In this document: piece by piece, positions 8,604 to 17,363 of the stretch | How the letters are laid out: each line of letters starts with the position of its first letter | How positions within the stretch are numbered: the first letter of the stretch is position 1 | DNA from: Streptomyces sp. P9-A2 | Lineage (GTDB): Bacteria > Actinomycetota > Actinomycetes > Streptomycetales > Streptomycetaceae | DNA: 64,000 nucleotides | Reading direction: 5' to 3' | Assembly: GCF_036634175.1 (NCBI RefSeq) | Contig: NZ_JAZIFX010000001.1 | Coordinates: 1,364,001 to 1,428,000, forward strand | Notes under the pieces: generated by a model | What the model was told of the DNA's origin: nothing | Databases searched by the model: none | What the model saw: only the letters and a program-made list of their open reading frames with translations | Program-made: the position numbers and the translations under genes

Positions 8604-8846
8604 GCGTACCTCTTGACTCGGCGGCAATGGAAGGGAGCGGCACCCGTCGGGACGGTTCAGGCGTTCCTGACAGTTGAACCTGCAACCGGCGCCACTCCGG
8701 GGCCGCGCCTCCCCCGTTTCGCCGGTCGCAAACGCATACGTGTCCTGCCTCACAGCCGGCCCGTCCTCTGCGACGAATGCCGCTTCCCGCCCTCGCGGTC
8801 ATGCGGCTGCGGAGCCCTGTCGGTGGCGTGCGGCATGATGCGGAGC

Positions 8847-9767
8847 GTGACCGGACGACTGATGCTTCTAGACACCGCCTCCCTCTATTTCCGCGCTTAC
8901 TTCGGAGTCCCGGATTCCGTCAGGGCCCCGGACGGCTCGCCGGTGAACGCCGTGCGCGGGCTGCTCGACTTCATCGACCGCCTGGTCAGGGACCATCACC
9001 CGGACGATCTGGTGGCGTGCATGGACGCCGACTGGCGCCCGGCGTGGCGGGTGGAGCTGATCCCCTCCTACAAGGCGCACCGCGTGGCCGAGGAGCGCCC
9101 GTCGGGCCCCGACGAGGAGGTGGTGCCCGACACACTGTCCCCCCAGGTGCCGGTGATCGAGGCCGTCCTGGACGCCATCGGCATCGCGCGCGTGGGTGTC
9201 GACGGGTACGAGGCGGACGACGTGATCGGCACCTTCACCGCGCGGGCGCGCGGTCCGGTGGACATCGTCACCGGCGACCGCGACCTGTACCAGCTGGTGG
9301 ACGACGCGCGTGGGGTGCGGGTGCTGTATCCGCTCAAGGGTGTCGGCACGCTCCAGATCACCGACGAGGCCGTGCTGCGCGAGAAGTACGGCGTGGACGG
9401 CGCGGGGTACGCGGACCTGGCGCTGCTGCGCGGCGACCCGAGCGACGGCCTGCCGGGCGTGCCGGGGGTGGGCGAGAAGACGGCCGCCAAGCTGCTGGCC
9501 GAGTTCGGCGACCTGGCCGGGATCCTGGCGGCGGTCGACGATCCGAAGGCCAGGCTCACCCCGGCCCAGCGCAAGCGCCTCACCGAGGCGCACCCGTATC
9601 TGGCGGTCGCCCCGAAGGTCGTCCGGGTCGCGGACGACGTCCCGCTCCCGGAGGTCGGCACGACACTGCCACGGACCCCGCGCGACCCGGACGCCGTACG
9701 GGAACTGACGGCCCGCTGGGGTCTCGGCGGCTCCCTGGAGCGGCTGCTGACGACCCTCGCGCGGTAG
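8847..9767 (+). CDS. 5'-3' exonuclease (Pol I N-terminal / FEN family)
   Basis: A stand-alone 306-residue flap-type 5' nuclease related to the N-terminal domain of DNA polymerase I. Visible family motifs are LLDTASLYFRAYFG at the N-terminus, the metal-binding run GYEADDVIGTF and VTGDRDLYQLV, and a helix-hairpin-helix GLPGVPGVGEKTAAKLL. Expected roles are primer removal, flap processing and repair. GTG at 8847 is taken; tandem ATGs at 8835 and 8838 are alternatives in the same frame, and no start has a strong ribosome binding site. It is transcribed divergently from the betaine transporter operon. Confidence 0.9.
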   Translation: MTGRLMLLDTASLYFRAYFGVPDSVRAPDGSPVNAVRGLLDFIDRLVRDHHPDDLVACMDADWRPAWRVELIPSYKAHRVAEERPSGPDEEVVPDTLSPQVPVIEAVLDAIGIARVGVDGYEADDVIGTFTARARGPVDIVTGDRDLYQLVDDARGVRVLYPLKGVGTLQITDEAVLREKYGVDGAGYADLALLRGDPSDGLPGVPGVGEKTAAKLLAEFGDLAGILAAVDDPKARLTPAQRKRLTEAHPYLAVAPKVVRVADDVPLPEVGTTLPRTPRDPDAVRELTARWGLGGSLERLLTTLAR

Positions 9768-9811
9768 GGGCCGCCGCCGTGCGCACGGGTAATCGCCGGA
9801 CAAAGATGTTA

Positions 9812-9830
9812 ACTTAGGTAAACCTAACTA
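9812..9830. promoter_or_regulatory. Iron box (DmdR/IdeR-type operator)
   Basis: A perfect inverted repeat TTAGGT-AA-ACCTAA lies at 9814-9827 within ACTTAGGTAAACCTAACTA. It closely matches the 19-bp iron box bound by DmdR/IdeR/DtxR regulators with Fe(II). It sits 23 bp before the start of the siderophore-interacting protein gene, where bound repressor would block initiation in iron-rich conditions. Confidence 0.85.
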
Positions 9831-9849
9831 AGTGACAGGGAGGCCCCAC

Positions 9850-10704
9850 ATGGCACAGCGACCGGGACGCCAACCGCGCCCGCCCCGCTTCGGGCAGGTG
9901 CTCCGCACCGAGCGGCTGACCCCGCACATGCAGCGGGTGGTGCTGGGCGGCGAGGGCCTGGCCGGCTTCACGGCGGACACCTGCACCGACCACTACGTGA
10001 AGCTGCTGTTCCCCGCCGAGGGCGTCACCTACCCGGAGCCGTTCGACATGCAGCGGATCCGTGAGGAGTTCCCGCGCGACCAGTGGCCGGTGACCCGGAC
10101 CTACACCGTGCGCCACTGGGACGCCGAGCAGCACGAGCTGACCCTGGACTTCGTGATCCACGGCGACCAGGGGCTGGCGGGTCCCTGGGCCCGGCGGGTC
10201 CTGCCGGGCGAGACCGTGTTCTTCATCGGCCCCGGCGGCGCCTACACCCCGGACCCGGCTGCCGACTGGCATCTGCTGGCGGGCGACGAGAGCGCGCTGC
10301 CCGCGATCGCCCGCTCGCTGGAGGCCATGCCGGACGGGGCCAGGGTCCACGCCTTCGTGGAGGTCGAGGGGCCCCAGGAGGAGCAGAAGATCGACTCCGA
10401 GGTGGCGGTGACCTGGCTGCACCGGGGGGACCGTCCGGTCGGCGAGGCGCTGGTGGAGGCCGTGCGGGGGCTGGAGTTCCCCGAGGGCCGGGTGCATGCC
10501 TTCGTCCATGGCGAGGCGCACTTCGTGAAGGAGCTGCGCCGTCTGCTGCGGGTCGAGCGGCAGGTCGCGCGCGAGGACCTCTCGATTTCCGGCTACTGGC
10601 GACGCGGTCACAACGAGGACGGCTGGCAGGCCTCGAAGCAGGAGTGGAACACGCGGGTCGAGGCGGAGCAGGAGCAGGCGGAGCCGTCGGCCGCGGCGGG
10701 CTGA
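9850..10704 (+). CDS. Siderophore-interacting protein (FAD-dependent ferric-siderophore reductase)
   Basis: A 284-residue cytoplasmic flavoprotein of the SIP/ViuB family. The FAD-binding barrel contains RTYTVRHWD, the typical RxYTxR flavin motif, followed by the family signature DFVIHGDQGLAGPWARR. The NAD(P)H-binding half has LLAGDESALPAIARSLEAM and the C-terminal SGYWRRGHNEDGW. It reduces ferric siderophores to release iron after uptake. ATG at 9850 is chosen because CAGGGAGG ends 6 nt upstream. The iron box just upstream indicates iron repression. No siderophore biosynthesis genes are nearby. Confidence 0.93.
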   Translation: MAQRPGRQPRPPRFGQVLRTERLTPHMQRVVLGGEGLAGFTADTCTDHYVKLLFPAEGVTYPEPFDMQRIREEFPRDQWPVTRTYTVRHWDAEQHELTLDFVIHGDQGLAGPWARRVLPGETVFFIGPGGAYTPDPAADWHLLAGDESALPAIARSLEAMPDGARVHAFVEVEGPQEEQKIDSEVAVTWLHRGDRPVGEALVEAVRGLEFPEGRVHAFVHGEAHFVKELRRLLRVERQVAREDLSISGYWRRGHNEDGWQASKQEWNTRVEAEQEQAEPSAAAG

Positions 10705-10913
10705 GCCGCCACCGAGTCACCGCTGGGCCGCACCCGAGTCACCACGGACCCCTCTTCGAAGCACCGCTGATCCGCTGCCCCGGCCGAACCGGCATCCCGG
10801 GTTCCCGGCCGGCACACCCGGCGGCGCCGGTCGGGTGAACCCCGGACCCCGCGTCGCGGCGGGCGGCGTGGCGCGGTGCCTCGCCCCCGCCCGCTGCCCG
10901 AGGATCCGGGCGC

Positions 10914-11201
10914 GTGACAGACACCTTCGAAGAACTCGTGGCCAAGCAGCGCGCGGCGGACGAGGCGCATGTCCGCGTGCGTCATCTGCAGGAGACGTAC
11001 GGGCCTCCCACGGACACCAAGTGGAGCAGCCTGCAGACCACCACCTGGGAGACGGCCTGGCGGGCCTGGCGCGACCTCGCCCGTGAGCTCCAGACGGCGG
11101 TGAACGACTTCGCGCGGGCCGAGGGGAGACCGCGCCACGTGGTCGAGGCCGAGGTCAGGCAGGCGGTACGGCACGAGCAGCAGGGCGGGGCGGACGCGTA
11201 G
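10914..11201 (+). CDS. Small conserved hypothetical protein
   Basis: A 95-residue acidic, helical, Trp-containing protein without signal peptide or membrane segment (TDTFEELVAKQRAADEAHVR at the start; WRAWRDLARELQTAVNDFAR in the middle). The GTG start follows GAGGATCC. I recognise it as the sort of small protein conserved among streptomycetes but know no function. The next gene, a pseudouridine synthase, starts within 12 nt of its stop, suggesting co-transcription. The 200 bp before it holds two near-identical CCGAGTCACC repeats (about 10690-10745) and no gene. Confidence 0.7.
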   Translation: MTDTFEELVAKQRAADEAHVRVRHLQETYGPPTDTKWSSLQTTTWETAWRAWRDLARELQTAVNDFARAEGRPRHVVEAEVRQAVRHEQQGGADA

Positions 11202-11212
11202 CCTTGGCCCTC

Positions 11213-12271
11213 GTGACCCGCAGACGCAGAACCGTGCCGCCCTCCCCGCTGCCACAGCGCGACGGCGTGGACCCGGTACGGGTGCGTCTGCCCGGCACGG
11301 GGCAGTGGGCCACCGTGCGGGACCATCTGGTGACCCGGCTCCCGGTCGGCTCCGGTGTCGTCGACGGCATGTTCGACGCGGGGCTGATCGTGGGCGCGGA
11401 CGGGCGGCCCGTGCCGGCCGACGCCCCCTGTGTGCCGGGGCTGTTCGTATGGTTCCACCGGGAGCTGCCGGCCGAGGTACCGGTGCCCTTCCCGCTGGAG
11501 ATCGTGTACCGGGACGAGCACATCGTCGTCGCCGACAAACCCCATTTCCTGGCCACCACACCGCGCGGCAGTCATGTCGCCCAGACCGCGCTGGCCCGGC
11601 TGCGCCACGAGCTGGGCATCCCGCTGCTGGGCGCCGCACACCGCCTCGACCGGCTCACCGCCGGGCTGATGCTGTTCACCGTGCGGCCCGAGGAACGTGG
11701 CGCCTACCAGGCGCTGTTCCGCGACCGGCTGATTCACAAGGAGTACGAGGCCGTCGCCCCCCACGATCCGGCCCTCGCCCTGCCCCGGACCCTGCGCAGC
11801 CGGATCGTCAAGGAGCGCGGGGTGCCGGCCGCCCGCGAGGTCGAGGGCGAGCCGAACGCGCTCAGCCGGGTCGAACTCCTGGAACACCGGGCCGACGGCC
11901 TCGCCCGGTACCGGCTGGTCCCCGGCACCGGGCAGACCCATCAGCTGCGGGTGCACATGAGCGCCCTGGGCGTGCCGATCCTCGGTGACCCCCTGTATCC
12001 GGAGGTGACCGGCCCCGTCCCGGCCGGTGACTTCCGGCGTCCGCTGCAACTTCTGGCGCGAGCACTGGAGTTCACCGACCCGGTGACGGGGGCGCGGCAC
12101 CGGCTGCGCAGTGGCCGAACGCTCGCGGCATGGGCCTCGTACGGGGACTGGGCCGCAGAGCACCACGCCACCGAGGACTGCGCCGGGGGCGACCGCGCCG
12201 CCGGGGCACGAACCACCGTGGACCGGACCGCTGCTCATCGGACCTCGGTGCCCCGGACCTCCGGTCAGTAG
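11213..12271 (+). CDS. RNA pseudouridine synthase (RluA/RluD family)
   Basis: About 352 residues. The central RluA-type catalytic domain has the hallmark AAHRLDRLTAGL motif with the catalytic Asp, the upstream IVVADKPHFLATTPRG, and the downstream GTGQTHQLRVHMSALGVPIL. It would isomerise specific uridines in rRNA or tRNA. The C-terminal 40 residues are a low-complexity Ala/Thr/Arg tail. GTG at 11213 is taken; TTG at 11204 is also in frame. Its stop codon overlaps the stop of the convergent P450 gene by 7 bp, leaving no room for an intergenic terminator. Confidence 0.9.
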   Translation: MTRRRRTVPPSPLPQRDGVDPVRVRLPGTGQWATVRDHLVTRLPVGSGVVDGMFDAGLIVGADGRPVPADAPCVPGLFVWFHRELPAEVPVPFPLEIVYRDEHIVVADKPHFLATTPRGSHVAQTALARLRHELGIPLLGAAHRLDRLTAGLMLFTVRPEERGAYQALFRDRLIHKEYEAVAPHDPALALPRTLRSRIVKERGVPAAREVEGEPNALSRVELLEHRADGLARYRLVPGTGQTHQLRVHMSALGVPILGDPLYPEVTGPVPAGDFRRPLQLLARALEFTDPVTGARHRLRSGRTLAAWASYGDWAAEHHATEDCAGGDRAAGARTTVDRTAAHRTSVPRTSGQ

Positions 12272-13815
12272 CCGCGCCACCAGAGCAGGAAGCGCTGCCA
12301 GGCGCCCGGCGCGCGAACCGGTTCCGCGGGGCCGGCGACGGCCGGCGGCGCGGCGACCGGTTGCTCGTCCGGTGTCCCCGCCGTGGCCGCGGGCCGCGGG
12401 GCGGGGACGTCATGGTGCTCGAACGGATCGGGGTGGGCGGCGGGCGACGGAGCCGGCTCCCCCGGTGCGGTGCTGCCGATGTGCCAGTCGCGGCGCGGGG
12501 CCGCCGGCTGGTGGTCGTGGTTGGGCCGCTCGGTGATGTCCTGCGGCGCCCTCGGGGTGAACCGGACGGGCAGTTCGATGAGATGGCGTGAGGCGATCGA
12601 CTCGGTGTGCCGCAGATCCTCGTCGTCGACGTCGAGTTCGAGGTCGGGCAGCCGCATCAGCAGCGCGTCGACACCGATCTCGGCGATGGCACGTCCGATG
12701 TCCTGACCGGGGCATTCGTGCGGGCCACCGCTGAAGGCGAGGTGGGAGCGGTTGCCCTGCATGTGGGCGGTCGGGTCCGGGCGTACCCGCGGGTCGACGT
12801 TGGCCGGGGCCGGAGCGAACAGCAGTCCGTCGCCCCGGCGGATGCGCTGGCCGCCCAGTTCCGTCTCCTGCTTGGCGAAGTAGGCGAAGATGGTACTGAA
12901 CGGCGGTTCGTCCCAGAGCAGTTGCTCCACCGCCTCCGGCACGGTCATCTGTCCGCCGTTGAGCTGGGCCCGGAAGCGCGGGTCGACCAGCACCGTGCGC
13001 AGCACGTTGGCGAGGAGGTTGGCGGTCGACTCGTAGGCGGCGATGAGCACCACCCGCAGATGCTCCCTGACCTCGTCGTCGGTCAGTCCGGCCGGGTGGG
13101 TGATGAGATGGCTGGCGAAGTCCTCCTGCTGTTCCAGCCTGCGGCGCGCGGTGAGCCGGCCCAGCACGTCCATGACGTACGCGTTGCTGGCGATGGCGGT
13201 CTCGGTGCCCCTGATCATGTCGCGGGCCGACTCGACCATCCGGTCGTTGTACTCGTCGGGCATGCCGAGGATGTGGCACATCACGGCCATCGGCAGGTGC
13301 TCGGCGTACTGGCTGACGACCTCGGCCTCGCCCACCTCGCAGAACCGGTTGACGAGACGCTGGGTGCAGCGGTTGATGTGCCGGCGCAGACTGCGGAAGT
13401 CGATGGTCGACACGGCGAAGTCGATCACGCCGCGCAGCCGCTTGTGTTCGTCGCCCTCGGCGTGGGCGCACATCGGCTGCCAGGCGATGTGCGGCATCAG
13501 CGGGTGGTCGGGTTTGACCAGGCCGTCCCGGAGCGGGGACCAGATACGGCTGTCCTTGGTGTACTGCGCGGGGGTGCGCACCATGTGCAGGTTCTCGGCG
13601 TGGCCGAGGACCACCCACACCGGCACGTCGTCGTGGAGCAGCGCGGGCGCCACGGGGCCGTGCTCGGCACGGAGATCCTCGTACAGCTTCTTCAGGTCCG
13701 CCGATTCGTGCAGCCGGGGCAGTCCTCCGGGGCCCTGGCCGTACGCGGGGCAGCCGGGGGGCGGGGCGGGACGGGAGTCGTCCGTTCCGGTCGGGGAGTG
13801 GGATTCAGGCGTCAC
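12265..13815 (-). CDS. Cytochrome P450 of the conservon (CYP157-like, no ExxR)
   Basis: A 516-residue soluble P450. The haem loop is FSGGPHECPG with the Cys thiolate ligand at 368, and the I-helix has AAYEST in place of the usual AGxDT. The K-helix position, where nearly all P450s have ExxR, reads EQLLW at 297-301. From memory S. coelicolor CYP157C1 has EQSLW at the same numbering, so this is likely its relative. It is the last gene of a conservon (cvn9/rar-like), where the P450 is called RarE. The C-terminal 100 residues are Pro/Ala-rich and end in FLLWWRGY. The electron donor and substrate are unknown. Confidence 0.88.
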   Translation of the reverse strand: MTPESHSPTGTDDSRPAPPPGCPAYGQGPGGLPRLHESADLKKLYEDLRAEHGPVAPALLHDDVPVWVVLGHAENLHMVRTPAQYTKDSRIWSPLRDGLVKPDHPLMPHIAWQPMCAHAEGDEHKRLRGVIDFAVSTIDFRSLRRHINRCTQRLVNRFCEVGEAEVVSQYAEHLPMAVMCHILGMPDEYNDRMVESARDMIRGTETAIASNAYVMDVLGRLTARRRLEQQEDFASHLITHPAGLTDDEVREHLRVVLIAAYESTANLLANVLRTVLVDPRFRAQLNGGQMTVPEAVEQLLWDEPPFSTIFAYFAKQETELGGQRIRRGDGLLFAPAPANVDPRVRPDPTAHMQGNRSHLAFSGGPHECPGQDIGRAIAEIGVDALLMRLPDLELDVDDEDLRHTESIASRHLIELPVRFTPRAPQDITERPNHDHQPAAPRRDWHIGSTAPGEPAPSPAAHPDPFEHHDVPAPRPAATAGTPDEQPVAAPPAVAGPAEPVRAPGAWQRFLLWWRGY

Positions 13816-13870
13816 AGTGGTCGCTCCGGAAAACAGGGGGAGAGCAGGGGGGAGAGCAGGGGTCGGGGTG

Positions 13871-14491
13871 TCAGGCGCGCGAGCCCGTCATGGCGAGCGA
13901 GTGCAGGAACCGCATCAGCGTGATCAGTACGTCCCGGCTGGAGGCGCGGCGTCGCACATCGCAGTCCATGATCGGGACGTCCTGCGACAGGTCGAGCGCG
14001 GTCCGCAGATCCTCGACCGGGTAACGGGGCGCGTCGGGGAAGGTGTTGACGGCGACGACGAAGGGCACGCCGCGTTCCTCCAGCCGTCCCATGACGTCGA
14101 AGCTGACTTCCAGGCGGCGCGTGTCGACCAGCACCACCGCGCCGAGCGCCCCCTCGAACAGGCCGTTCCACAGGAACCAGAAGCGCTCCTGGCCCGGGGT
14201 GCCGAAGAGGTAGAGCACCAGCTGCTCGGTGATCTTGATGCGGCCGAAGTCCATGGCCACCGTGGTGGCGGTCTTGGACGCGGACCCGAAGTTGTCGTCG
14301 ACTCCGACGCCGGCCTGGGTCATGGTCTCCTCGGTGGTCAGCGGCTTGATCTCGCTGACCGACCCGACCATGGTCGTTTTGCCGACCCCGAAGCCGCCCA
14401 CGATCACGATCTTCGCCGCGGCCTCGGCCGTGTGCGGCAGCTGATCCTCGGTCCGTGGGCCCGGGATGGTCTCAGAGCCTTTGAAGTCCAT
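13871..14491 (-). CDS. Conservon small GTPase (CvnD/RarD-like)
   Basis: A 206-residue Ras-like GTPase of the kind found only in actinobacterial conservons. The P-loop is GGFGVGKTT (32-40), G3 is in LFGTPGQERFWFLW and the base-recognition motif is reduced to VNTF rather than NKxD. In conservons this protein associates with the sensor-like ATPase, roadblock and DUF742 proteins at the membrane and influences the onset of aerial growth and antibiotic production. The gene starts inside the upstream DUF742 gene (20-bp overlap). Confidence 0.93.
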   Translation of the reverse strand: MDFKGSETIPGPRTEDQLPHTAEAAAKIVIVGGFGVGKTTMVGSVSEIKPLTTEETMTQAGVGVDDNFGSASKTATTVAMDFGRIKITEQLVLYLFGTPGQERFWFLWNGLFEGALGAVVLVDTRRLEVSFDVMGRLEERGVPFVVAVNTFPDAPRYPVEDLRTALDLSQDVPIMDCDVRRRASSRDVLITLMRFLHSLAMTGSRA

Positions 14492-14879
14492 GCATCACCG
14501 CTTCGAGAAGGGAACGGTCGGGCAGCGCCTTCCGGACGATCGGGGCGCGCGCCTGCACCAGTTCCGCCGTCAGCATCTCGGTGAGCAGCATGGTCACCAC
14601 GCCGAACGGCAGGCTGAGGTAGGCCGAGAGTTCGGCCACGGACAGGGGGGCGGCACAGAGCCGGAGCAGTGCCGCCTGCTCGGGCGTGGCGGAGTGCGGG
14701 GGGTCCTCGACGCGCGCCACGATCAGTGTCACGAGGTCGAGGTCCGCGCGGTTCCCGTCCGCCCCGGCGACGACGTACAGCCTTTCCGGGTTGGGTCGTT
14801 CGTCCTCCTTCTTGTCCTGGGCCGGTTGCGGAGGAGGGTCCTCCTGCGGGGAGCGCCTCTGGCGTTGTGGAGGAGTCAT
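14472..14879 (-). CDS. Conservon DUF742 protein (CvnC/RarC-like)
   Basis: A 135-residue protein with a Pro/Lys-rich first third and a DUF742 domain (RLYVVAGADGNRADLDLVTL onward, ending RSLLEAVMHGLQRL). The domain includes a winged-helix-like segment but no known catalytic motif. The ATG overlaps the roadblock stop (ATGA), and the 3' end overlaps the GTPase start, so all three are translationally coupled. The function in the conservon complex is unresolved. Confidence 0.92.
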   Translation of the reverse strand: MTPPQRQRRSPQEDPPPQPAQDKKEDERPNPERLYVVAGADGNRADLDLVTLIVARVEDPPHSATPEQAALLRLCAAPLSVAELSAYLSLPFGVVTMLLTEMLTAELVQARAPIVRKALPDRSLLEAVMHGLQRL

Positions 14880-15283
14880 ACGGTCGTCCCGTTCCGGCGG
14901 GGCGGGCTGGTGAGATGGGCGCCGATACGGACGACGAGGTCGCGCATCATGGCCCCCATCCGCCCGGGTTCACAGGTCATGTCGGAGAGCACCGCGAGAT
15001 AGGCGTTGGCGCCGGCGGCCATCAGGTAGAAGTAGCCGCCGTTGATCTCGATGATCACCATCTTCATCTCGCCGTCGCTGCGCGGGAGTTCCCCGGCGAC
15101 GGCACCGGCGAGGCTCTGCACGCCGGCGCAGGCCGCGGCGACCCGGTCGGCGGCGTCCGGCTCGCCGCCGAAGCGGGCGATGCGCAGTCCGTCGGCCGAG
15201 AGCACCACGATCATCTCGACGCCGGGTACGCCGTCGGCGAGCTCCTTGAGCATCCAGTCGAAGTTGGCGCGTTGCTGGATCAC
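14876..15283 (-). CDS. Conservon roadblock/LC7 protein (CvnB/RarB-like)
   Basis: A 135-residue roadblock/LC7 domain (NFDWMLKELADGVPGVEMIV, then VLSADGLRIARFGG and SDMTCEPGRMGAMMRDLVVR). Such proteins regulate small GTPases, in this case the product of the adjacent GTPase gene. The GTG start overlaps the stop of the sensor-like gene as GTGA, and the stop overlaps the DUF742 start. Confidence 0.93.
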   Translation of the reverse strand: MIQQRANFDWMLKELADGVPGVEMIVVLSADGLRIARFGGEPDAADRVAAACAGVQSLAGAVAGELPRSDGEMKMVIIEINGGYFYLMAAGANAYLAVLSDMTCEPGRMGAMMRDLVVRIGAHLTSPPRRNGTTV

Positions 15284-16914
15284 TTGAGGTCCCCCTCGTC
15301 GTCGGCCTCGGTGCGGGCCGGTTCGTTGATCAGATGCAGGTACGCGGTCGGGTTCCGGGTGAAGTCGGTGGGATGGACGCCGGGTTCGAGGTCCTTCTTC
15401 AGTCCGTCCCAGAACGCGTCGACCCACAGCCCGGGTTCGCGCTCGTCCTTCGGCTCGGCCGGTTCGGGCTCGGGTGCCGGCCAGGGGGACCGGATGGTCT
15501 CGCCCCGCTCGGCGGCCTCCCGCTCGGCCCGTTCTTCGGCGGCCTGCTCGGCGTACCGCTGGGTCAGCGACGTCTTCACCCGGCTGCGGCGCTGCGGCAG
15601 CCCGGTGGAGGTCCATTCGGTGACCTCGGGGACGTCGTCCTCCATGGAGACGGTGGCGGGGATGCTCGGGCTGGTGGGGCGGCGCTTCTTGGGGACGCGC
15701 TTGGGACCCGGGAGCGCGTCGACCTGCATCGGCACCGCGGTCGCGCCGATGCCGTGGGCGAGACCGACGCCGGGTTCGGTGGTCATCATGTCGCTCGGCA
15801 CGATGAGGACCGCGCGGACGCCGCCGTAGGCGGAGGCCCGCAGCGAGACCTGCATCTTGTACCCGGAGCAGAGCCGGCCGATGACGGCGAGGCCCAGCCG
15901 GGGGCTCGTGCCGAGGTCCTGGAGGTCGACGCCCGCCTTGGCCTTCTCCAGCTTGTCCTCGATCCGGGCCCGCGCCTTCTCGTCGAGGCTGACTCCGGCG
16001 TCCTCGATCTCGATGGCGACACCGGTCTGCACCTCGATGGCGGTGACGTGGACCTTGGTGTGGGGCGGCGAGTAGCGCGTGGCGTTGTCGAGCAGTTCGG
16101 CGACGGCGTGGATGACCGGCTCGACGGAGATGCCCTTGATGTTGACCTTGGCGATGGACTTCAGGTCGATGCGCCGGTATTCGAGGATGCGGGACATCGC
16201 GCCGCGCAGCACGCTGTAGAGGGCGACGGGCTCGGGCCACTGGCGTCCGGGCCGGCCGCCGCCGAGTACGGAGATGGAGTCGGCGAGGCGGCCGATCAGC
16301 GCGGTGCCGTGGTCGATGCGCAGCAGGTCGTCGAAGACCTCGGGGTTGCGGCCGTGGTCCTCCTCCATCTCCCGCAGTTCCTTGGCCTGCTGGTGGACGA
16401 TCGCCTGGACGCGTCGGGCGATGCTGACGAAGGAGCGCTGGGAGGAGTCGCGCAGGGCTTCCTCGTCGTCGATGATCTTCAGCATCGTCTTGAGCAGCTT
16501 GATCTGGTACTCGGGCAGATCGCGCCAGGCCGGGTTGACCTCCTTGAGGTGGAGGAGCACTTCCCTGGGAGTGTTTCCGCGGTGCAGGAAGTCCAGGGCC
16601 TCGGGGACCACGGCGTCCGCGAAGTGCAGCGTCTCCGTGTCGTGGGCGGCGATCCGCGCTTCCAGATACGCGCGGTGACGGTCGTGTTCGGCTCGCTCGT
16701 CCCGCAGGACACGGCCGCGGCGCACCGCCTCGGCCGCGGCGGCGATCACCAGCAGGGTGGCGACGACACCACAGGCGCCGACGGCGATCCGGGCGGGCTC
16801 CGTCACCAGGGCAACGGCGGCTCCGGTTGCCGCGGCCATCATTATGGCCGGCATCAACAGCACGCGCGCGTAAGGAAGTTCACGGCGACCGGGCGGGGAC
16901 TGGACACTCACCAT
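15280..16914 (-). CDS. Conservon sensor-like ATPase (CvnA/RarA-like)
   Basis: A 544-residue membrane protein. Two hydrophobic segments lie near residues 17-35 and 43-62. They are followed by a helical dimerisation-like region and a GHKL/HATPase fold (AELLDNATRYSPP N-box, EIEDAGVSL, and LGTSPRLGLAVIGRL). It lacks a conventional phospho-accepting H-box, as in other conservon sensors. The last 150 residues are charged and low complexity. It is the first gene of a five-gene overlapping operon with roadblock, DUF742, GTPase and P450. The ATG at 16914 follows AGAGG. Confidence 0.9.
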   Translation of the reverse strand: MVSVQSPPGRRELPYARVLLMPAIMMAAATGAAVALVTEPARIAVGACGVVATLLVIAAAAEAVRRGRVLRDERAEHDRHRAYLEARIAAHDTETLHFADAVVPEALDFLHRGNTPREVLLHLKEVNPAWRDLPEYQIKLLKTMLKIIDDEEALRDSSQRSFVSIARRVQAIVHQQAKELREMEEDHGRNPEVFDDLLRIDHGTALIGRLADSISVLGGGRPGRQWPEPVALYSVLRGAMSRILEYRRIDLKSIAKVNIKGISVEPVIHAVAELLDNATRYSPPHTKVHVTAIEVQTGVAIEIEDAGVSLDEKARARIEDKLEKAKAGVDLQDLGTSPRLGLAVIGRLCSGYKMQVSLRASAYGGVRAVLIVPSDMMTTEPGVGLAHGIGATAVPMQVDALPGPKRVPKKRRPTSPSIPATVSMEDDVPEVTEWTSTGLPQRRSRVKTSLTQRYAEQAAEERAEREAAERGETIRSPWPAPEPEPAEPKDEREPGLWVDAFWDGLKKDLEPGVHPTDFTRNPTAYLHLINEPARTEADDEGDLK

Positions 16915-17256
16915 GTAGGCCTCTGAAAACGAATCGACTGACGGTCGGGGGACACACGGGTGGGGACGTACCGGGAGATCATGTGAATCATCCGCGCAAC
17001 AGGGAACAGATACACGAATTCATCCCAACTCGGTGCGCTGCGGGCGAGCTTAGTCCGACAGGATCAACGCCGTGTCATATTCGGCAAGTGCCGGAAATGA
17101 CTCTTGGGGCAGGAGTATGCTCGATCACATTTATACGCCGAGAAACCATTCGAACACGTAACGTAATGGCGTACGGGTGCACGAAAATCACTCACCGTGC
17201 AGAGTGAGGAACACCGCCGACGACCGCGGAACCATCCAGCTCCAGGGACACCGAAT
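16915..17256. other. AT-richer promoter region of the conservon
   Basis: About 340 bp without a gene. The part from about 17060 to 17180 is markedly AT-richer than its surroundings and, read on the minus strand, contains TATAAAT and several TTG/TTC -35-like hexamers. It is the probable promoter and regulatory region of the conservon. No single promoter could be fixed. Confidence 0.45.
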
Positions 17257-17281
17257 CCCGGCGCGCACGGAGCGCGCCGGG
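17257..17281 (-). terminator. 10-bp perfect hairpin after the helicase gene
   Basis: CCCGGCGCGC (17257-17266) and GCGCGCCGGG (17272-17281) form a perfect stem with the 5-nt loop ACGGA. It lies 83-107 nt downstream of the helicase stop on the minus strand. Confidence 0.6.
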
Positions 17282-17363
17282 CTTCACCGCGACCCGAACG
17301 GGGCGGACCTGTCGGACGGGGCGAACCCGCCGGCGGGATGGGTCGGGGCGGGGTACCGGGCGG

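Noticed and set aside
16827..17207. A plus-strand open frame upstream of the conservon
   Set aside because: It runs over the start of the sensor-like gene and the AT-rich promoter region, with poor codon bias.
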